From an uncultured Clostridium sp. (GTDB lineage Bacteria > Bacillota > Clostridia > Clostridiales > Clostridiaceae), in assembly GCA_934746785.1 (NCBI GenBank), contig CAKVFO010000116.1, positions 1 to 10,488 on the forward strand: a DNA stretch of 10,488 nt, read 5' to 3'. The position numbers and the translations under genes are program-made. Under the pieces are notes generated by a model. That model was not told the DNA's origin and did not search any database. It saw nothing but the letters and a program-made list of their open reading frames with translations. Below, piece by piece: positions 5,381 through 10,488 of the stretch. Each line of letters starts with the position of its first letter. The stretch's first letter is position 1.

Positions 5381-7330
5381 ATGAATAAAAAGATAAACTC
5401 TTCATATGATGTTACAGACTTAACGTCTTTAGAAAAGTTAGAACCTGTAAGAGTTAGACCGGGTATGTACATAGGCTCTACAGGAACCAAAGGGTTACAT
5501 CATTGCATATGGGAGATTTTAGATAACGCTATTGACGAAATAGCTAATGGTTATGGAGATACAGCACAAATTATTTTAAATAAAGATAAAAGCGTCACTG
5601 TTATAGATAATGGTAGAGGAATACCAACAGGTATACACCCAATAAAGAAAAAGAGTGGTGTAGAAATGGTCTTTACGGAACTTCATACAGGAGGTAAATT
5701 TGATAATAAAAACTATAAAACTTCTGGAGGGCTTCATGGAGTTGGTGCAGCAGTAGTTAATGCTCTTTCGAAATGGGTAGAAGTTGAAGTTCATCAAAAT
5801 GGTAATATATATAGACAAAGATTTGAATATGCTTTTGATAAAGAACTAAAGAAAGATATGCCAGGTACTCCTGTTACTAGATTAGAAATTATAGGTAAAG
5901 CTAAAGATACAGGTTCAAAGATTACTTTTATGCCTGATAAAAATATATTTTCAACGGTAGATTTTAAGTTTGATGTTATTGATGAGAGATTGCAAGAATT
6001 AGCCTTCCAAAACAAAGGGATAAAACTTAAACTTACTGATAAGAGAAAAGAAGAAGTAGTAGAGAAGGAATACTATTCAGAAAAGGGACTTCTAGACTTT
6101 ATTGAATATTTAAATGAAAGCAAAACACCAATTCATCCTAATCCAATCTTATTTGAAGGAGAAAAGAGTATTAATAATCTTCAAATGTATGGAGAAGTAT
6201 GTATGCAGTTTACTGATTCAACTACAGATTATATTGCAAGTTTTGTTAATAATATTCCTACAACAGAAGCAGGAACGCATGAAACTGGATTTAAAACAGG
6301 TATGACAAGAGCTTTTAAAGAAGGAGCTAGGAAACTTGGACTTGTAAAAGAAAAGGACAAAGAATTCGAAGGTGATGACTTAAGAGAAGGTATGACAGCT
6401 ATAGTAAGAATCAAAATTACTAATCCAGTTTTTGAAGGCCAAACTAAAACTAAACTTGGAAATAACGAAGCTTATACAATGATGAATGAATTAGCTTATG
6501 TTAAATTATCTGAATGGATAGAAGATAATAAAGAATTAGCAACTAATTTGATTAATAATGCTCTTCAAGCAGCTCAGAGAAGAGAAAAAATTAAGAAAAT
6601 AAATGATGCTGAAAAGAAAAAAGTTGGAAAGGGAACAGCGCCTTTAGCAGGTAAGGTAGCTGTATGTACTAATAAAGATAATACAGTTAATGAATTTATC
6701 GTAGTTGAGGGAGATTCTGCCGGAGGGTCTGTAAAACAAGCTAGAGATAGAAGATTTCAAACTATAATGCCTTCTAGAGGTAAGATAATGAATACTGAAA
6801 AACAAAAGTTGGAAAATGTTTTAGCTTCTGAAGAATTAAAGATATTTAATGCTGCTGTAGGAACTGGTACATTAGATAATTACAATGAAGAAGATTTAAA
6901 ATATGATAAGATAATAATTATGAGTGATGCAGATGTTGATGGATATCATATCAGAACATTGTGGATGACATATATATATAGATATATGAGACCTTTGATT
7001 ACAAATGGACACTTATATTTAGCTCAGCCACCATTATATAAGGTATATAGAAATACTAAAAATGGAGAAGTTCATAAATATGCCTATAGTGATGATGAAC
7101 TTGAAAAAGTAAAAAAAGAAATAGGCAAAGGTGCATTAATTCAAAGGTATAAGGGACTGGGAGAAATGAATCCAGATCAATTATGGGATACTACATTAAA
7201 TCCAGAAACTAGAACACTTTTACAAGTTACTATAGAAGATGCATCAAAAGCTGAAAAAATGGTATCACTTCTTATGGGTGATGTTGTTGAACCTAGAAAG
7301 AACTATATGTATAAGTATGGTGAATTCTAG
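5381..7330 (+). CDS. parE: DNA topoisomerase IV subunit B (ATPase subunit)
   Basis: ATP-driven subunit of the type IIA topoisomerase that unlinks daughter chromosomes; acts with ParC as an E2C2 complex. It has 649 residues, usual for Gram-positive ParE and GyrB. TGGAGG (5369-5374) sits 6 bases before the start. GHKL ATPase: E45 (catalytic base), N49, D76 with NGRGIP, and the GGLHGVG lid at 116-122. Transducer: QTK loop at 354-356 (K356 contacts ATP). TOPRIM: EGDSAGG at 443-449 (E443) and the metal-binding DADVD at 516-520, then QRYKGLGEMN at 588-597. All expected active-site residues are present and there is no insertion of the E. coli GyrB type. GyrB and ParE are hard to separate by themselves; ParE is chosen because the partner 17 bp downstream is ParC-like. 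The operon has its own promoter at 5290. Confidence 0.9.
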   Translation: MNKKINSSYDVTDLTSLEKLEPVRVRPGMYIGSTGTKGLHHCIWEILDNAIDEIANGYGDTAQIILNKDKSVTVIDNGRGIPTGIHPIKKKSGVEMVFTELHTGGKFDNKNYKTSGGLHGVGAAVVNALSKWVEVEVHQNGNIYRQRFEYAFDKELKKDMPGTPVTRLEIIGKAKDTGSKITFMPDKNIFSTVDFKFDVIDERLQELAFQNKGIKLKLTDKRKEEVVEKEYYSEKGLLDFIEYLNESKTPIHPNPILFEGEKSINNLQMYGEVCMQFTDSTTDYIASFVNNIPTTEAGTHETGFKTGMTRAFKEGARKLGLVKEKDKEFEGDDLREGMTAIVRIKITNPVFEGQTKTKLGNNEAYTMMNELAYVKLSEWIEDNKELATNLINNALQAAQRREKIKKINDAEKKKVGKGTAPLAGKVAVCTNKDNTVNEFIVVEGDSAGGSVKQARDRRFQTIMPSRGKIMNTEKQKLENVLASEELKIFNAAVGTGTLDNYNEEDLKYDKIIIMSDADVDGYHIRTLWMTYIYRYMRPLITNGHLYLAQPPLYKVYRNTKNGEVHKYAYSDDELEKVKKEIGKGALIQRYKGLGEMNPDQLWDTTLNPETRTLLQVTIEDASKAEKMVSLLMGDVVEPRKNYMYKYGEF

Positions 7331-7347
7331 AGAGAAAGGAGTAAACT

Positions 7348-10260
7348 ATGGCAAAGAAAGTTAATGTACTTCCTAAGGATCATAATATAATTAGAATAGC
7401 ATTGGAAGAGGCGATGCCAGATAACTATTTACCATATGCGATAGAGGTAGCTAAAGAAAGAGCACTTCCTGATGTAAGAGATGGACTTAAGCCTGTTCAT
7501 AGAAGAATTTTGTATGGTGCATATCTTTTAAAAGCTTTTCCAGACAGACCATATTATAAGTCTGCTAGAATTGTTGGGGATATTTTAGGTAAGTTTCACC
7601 CTCATGGAGATTCATCTGTTTATGATGCAATGGCAATATTAGCACAAGATTTCTCAACAAGAGAACCTCTTATAGATGGACATGGTAACTGGGGGTCTAT
7701 AGATGGTGATAGTGCAGCAGCTATGAGGTATACAGAAGCAAGAATGTCTGAAATAGCAATGGAAATGGTAAGAGATATAGATAAGGAAATAGTAGATATG
7801 ATTCCTAACTATTCAGATAGTTTAATGGAACCAAAAGTTTTGCCAAGTAGATATCCAAATCTTTTAGTAAATGGTACTTTTGGTATAGCGGTAGGTCTTG
7901 CTACTAATATACCTCCACATAATCTAGGTGAAGTTACAAATGGTGTTTTAGCTTATATAGATAATCATGATATAACTACAGAAGAGTTGATGAGCTATAT
8001 AAAAGGACCAGATCTTCCAACAGGAGGTGTTTTAATAGGTAAAAAATCTTTACTTTCTGCTTATAAAACAGGAGAAGGAAAGGTTAGTTATAGAGCAAAA
8101 GCTTCTGTAGAAAAATTAGAGAATGGAAGGCAAGGAATAGTAATTACGGAATTTCCATATAGGAGAAATAAGGCAAGGCTTTTACAAACTATATCTGAAA
8201 TGACTGGTGACAAGAAACATGCTAAAGTCTTAGAAGGTATTACAGATATAAGAGATGAATCAGATAGAACAGGTATAAGAGCTGTAATTGAATTTAAAAA
8301 GTCTGTAGATGAAGAAGGAGCTGAAAAGGTTCTTAAATATCTTTATAAAAAGACAGATTTACAATGCAATTTAAGTTTTAATATGGTAGCTTTAGCGCAT
8401 GGTAAGCCTCAAACAATGGGATTAAAAACTATAATTAAGTATTATGTTGAACATCAAAAAGACATAATAACAAGAAGAAGTAAAAGAGAACTTGAAATAG
8501 CAGAGAAAAGATTCCATGTGGTAGAAGGTTTTATTAAGGCAATAAACATTTTAGATGAAGTTATTGAAACTATAAGAGAATCGAATTCAAAGAAGGATGC
8601 AGGTGTAAATTTAATAAATAAATTTGGATTTACAGAAGAACAAGCAACTGCTATCCTAGAACTTATGCTTTATAGATTGACAGGATTAGAAATAACTATA
8701 TTTGAAAAAGAATATAAAGAATTGGAGAAAAAAATAAATAAATTAAGAAAAATTTTATCAAGTGAGAAAGAGTTATTCAAGGTTGTTAAAAAAGAACTTA
8801 AAGAAATAAGTGATAAATATGCAAACCCTAGAAGAACTGAAATTATAGAAGACGAAAGTAAAGCTAAGATTGACTTAAATGAACTTGTTGTAGTTGAAGA
8901 TGTCATGATTACTTTATCTAGGGATGGTTTCATTAAGAGAATTCCTAATAAGAACTATATACGTTCTAACTCAGATCCTTCAGAAATTGAATATAGAGAA
9001 GGTGATGAATTAAAGTACCTTGTACAATCTAATACTAAAGATAATTTATTCATGTTTACTGATAAAGGGAATATGTATCAGATTAAAGGTATTAATATTC
9101 CGGAAGGAAAGTGGAAAGAAAAAGGTGAAAGAATTGATACCTTAATAAAAGCATTAAATCTTAATGATGAAAGCATAATAGGTGTTGAATCAGTAGATAA
9201 TCTAGATTCAAATAAATTTGTAACAATAGTTACTAATAGAGGAAGCATTAAAGAAACTTCATTAGATAACTTTGCTACAAATTACTCTAAACTTCAAGCT
9301 ACAAAGCTGAGAGATGGAGAGTTTGTAATAAAGGCAGAGATTAAAAAGGAAGAAAAAGATTTCTTAAAAGTAGAAACTAGGCTTGGATTAGTATTTACTA
9401 TGGAAAAGCCAGATCTTGAAAACTTGCCTAGAAATATATTGGGAAAACAATTATTTAATCTATCTAATAAAGATGAAGTAGTATCTGTTGAATATGTAGA
9501 GACTATGAATTTTATAGAGTTTACTGTTGGTGTTACATCAAAAGGAACTTTAAAAGCTTTTGCTAAGGCTAAAAATAATGACGTATCGAAAACAAATACA
9601 GATTCTTTAAGTGAATTATTAATGTTTACAAATAAGGGAAATGTGATTAAAATAAAATCATTTTTAATAGCAGAAAAAATTTCAGAAGAAGAAATTAAGA
9701 TAGATAATCTAGTAGATGGATTAGAAAAGAATGAAAAAGTAATTGCAATATATTCTATAAAGGAATATAAAGAAGGATTAGCACTTTATATTGTTACTAA
9801 AAATGGATTTGTAAAGAAAACTATTTTAAGTGAATTTGAAGGAGATTTCTTAATTCAACAGGCGTATAAGTTCAAGGTTTCAGATGATGAGGTTATATGT
9901 GCTGACATATCTAGTGTAAATATTGGGTTTATGGTTATGATAACAAAGAAAGGTATGGCAATAAGATTCCCAGTTAATAATGTAAATCCAATGGGGAAGG
10001 TAGCTTCAGGAGTTACTGGTATGAGTATTAAAGATGATGAAGTCTTCTTTGCTAAGTGTTTTGTTAATATGGAACAAAAAGAAAATGGCGAAATTGCAGT
10101 TACATCTTTAGATAAGTATCAATTACAAGTATCTACTAAGAATAAAGATATAACAAAAATATGCGTTAATACAATTAAGCTGCAAAATAGAGCAGGAAGA
10201 GGAAGTTCTTTAATTACAGTTCAAATTGATGATGAAATAAAAAATATAAATCTGATATAA
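7348..10260 (+). CDS. parC: DNA topoisomerase IV subunit A (DNA breakage-reunion subunit), long C-terminal domain
   Basis: Cuts and rejoins both DNA strands to pass another duplex; partner of ParE. It has 970 residues, well above the roughly 750-880 of most ParC and GyrA proteins. AAAGGAG (7335-7341) lies 6 bases before the start, 17 bp after parE. Winged-helix/tower core: KFHPHGDSSVYD with S89 and D93 at the quinolone positions (wild-type residues), catalytic Y128 in AAMRYTE, I180 in the DNA-bending GIAVG, and a coiled coil at about 375-500. The beta-pinwheel domain spans about 512-970. Blade 1 lacks the QRRGGRG GyrA box (SNSDPSE-type sequence there), and IPEGKWKEKGERI (about 584-596) matches Gram-positive ParC, so this is ParC rather than GyrA. 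About nine blade motifs and an apparent internal duplication explain the extra length. A box-like QNRAGRG lies at 946-952. Confidence 0.9.
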   Translation: MAKKVNVLPKDHNIIRIALEEAMPDNYLPYAIEVAKERALPDVRDGLKPVHRRILYGAYLLKAFPDRPYYKSARIVGDILGKFHPHGDSSVYDAMAILAQDFSTREPLIDGHGNWGSIDGDSAAAMRYTEARMSEIAMEMVRDIDKEIVDMIPNYSDSLMEPKVLPSRYPNLLVNGTFGIAVGLATNIPPHNLGEVTNGVLAYIDNHDITTEELMSYIKGPDLPTGGVLIGKKSLLSAYKTGEGKVSYRAKASVEKLENGRQGIVITEFPYRRNKARLLQTISEMTGDKKHAKVLEGITDIRDESDRTGIRAVIEFKKSVDEEGAEKVLKYLYKKTDLQCNLSFNMVALAHGKPQTMGLKTIIKYYVEHQKDIITRRSKRELEIAEKRFHVVEGFIKAINILDEVIETIRESNSKKDAGVNLINKFGFTEEQATAILELMLYRLTGLEITIFEKEYKELEKKINKLRKILSSEKELFKVVKKELKEISDKYANPRRTEIIEDESKAKIDLNELVVVEDVMITLSRDGFIKRIPNKNYIRSNSDPSEIEYREGDELKYLVQSNTKDNLFMFTDKGNMYQIKGINIPEGKWKEKGERIDTLIKALNLNDESIIGVESVDNLDSNKFVTIVTNRGSIKETSLDNFATNYSKLQATKLRDGEFVIKAEIKKEEKDFLKVETRLGLVFTMEKPDLENLPRNILGKQLFNLSNKDEVVSVEYVETMNFIEFTVGVTSKGTLKAFAKAKNNDVSKTNTDSLSELLMFTNKGNVIKIKSFLIAEKISEEEIKIDNLVDGLEKNEKVIAIYSIKEYKEGLALYIVTKNGFVKKTILSEFEGDFLIQQAYKFKVSDDEVICADISSVNIGFMVMITKKGMAIRFPVNNVNPMGKVASGVTGMSIKDDEVFFAKCFVNMEQKENGEIAVTSLDKYQLQVSTKNKDITKICVNTIKLQNRAGRGSSLITVQIDDEIKNINLI

Positions 10261-10280
10261 ACTTTAAGGAGGAATTTAAT

Positions 10281-10488
10281 ATGAAAAAAACTGCAGTTTT
10301 ATTAGCAGATGGTTTTGAAGAAATTGAGGCATTGACAGTAGTTGACATTATGAGAAGAGGAAATGTTTTGTGCGATATGATTTCTATTAATAATATAGAA
10401 GTAATAGGAGCTCATAATATTAAAGTTTCAACTGATAAGATTTTAGATGAAACAATATATGACTATGACCTTATAGTATTTCCAGGAG
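10281..10488 (+). CDS. DJ-1/PfpI (class I glutamine amidotransferase-like) family protein, 5' part
   Basis: AAGGAGG (10266-10272) lies 8 bases before the ATG. The 69 visible residues start MKKTAVLLADGFEEIEALT and continue through VDIMRR to DLIVFPG at the window edge, the classic N-terminal half of the DJ-1/ThiJ/PfpI fold. E16 in EEIE matches the conserved glutamate that contacts the nucleophilic cysteine; that cysteine lies beyond the window. Members include protein and nucleotide deglycases, chaperones and stress proteins, so the exact function is open. It starts 20 bp after parC with no terminator between, so it is probably the third gene of the parE-parC transcript. Confidence 0.85.
   Translation, partial: MKKTAVLLADGFEEIEALTVVDIMRRGNVLCDMISINNIEVIGAHNIKVSTDKILDETIYDYDLIVFPG

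Noticed and set aside
8670..8933. 87-codon frame on the minus strand within parC
   Set aside because: It is the complement of the lysine/glutamate-rich coiled-coil region of ParC, giving a Ser/Leu-rich artefact typical of AT-rich genes.
5381..10260. The pair as DNA gyrase GyrB-GyrA
   Set aside because: The A subunit lacks the GyrA box in blade 1 and carries the Gram-positive ParC-type KWKEKG segment in blade 2. The B subunit alone would not settle it.
1..10488. CRISPR arrays or defence-gene clusters
   Set aside because: No regularly spaced repeats and no Cas or defence-type proteins are present. The only nuclease-related signal is the possible TnpB tail at the left edge.

Overview
The window is strongly AT-rich, with A/T-ending codons, AGA arginine, strong AGGAGG-type ribosome binding sites and low-GC intergenic DNA. 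Together with the gene content (secreted multi-module amylase, Gram-positive-type topoisomerase IV) this points to a low-GC Firmicute, most likely Clostridium sensu stricto of the butyricum/beijerinckii kind. The species is inferred, not proven.

Layout. Bases 1-80 are about 50% GC, unlike everything after them. They read as the last 11 codons of an open frame followed by a perfect 9-bp hairpin and then TCAA, the arrangement expected at the right end of an IS200/IS605 transposon with the tail of its TnpB gene. Such ends also encode the TnpB guide RNA (omegaRNA/reRNA). Bases 74-170 hold two candidate promoters and a near-perfect CcpA catabolite-repression site (cre) for the next gene. Bases 171-3521 encode a 1116-residue secreted GH13 alpha-amylase with five N-terminal starch-binding-type modules, closed by a strong terminator. 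After a 320-bp AT-rich gap comes a 463-residue membrane-bound processive family 2 glycosyltransferase (3842-5233), also followed by a terminator. A near-consensus promoter overlaps that terminator's tail and drives parE (5381-7330) and parC (7348-10260), the two subunits of topoisomerase IV. Only 20 bp later a DJ-1/PfpI-family gene begins and runs off the window edge.

How the parts work together. The amylase is a stand-alone, probably glucose-repressed exoenzyme for starch. The glycosyltransferase is a separate single-gene unit that probably makes or exports a surface polysaccharide. parE-parC-DJ-1 looks like one transcription unit. The most interesting points are the transposon right end and possible guide RNA abutting the amylase promoter, the decay of starch-binding aromatics in amylase modules 4 and 5, and a ParC C-terminal domain with about nine blade motifs and an apparent internal duplication, where GyrA has six.
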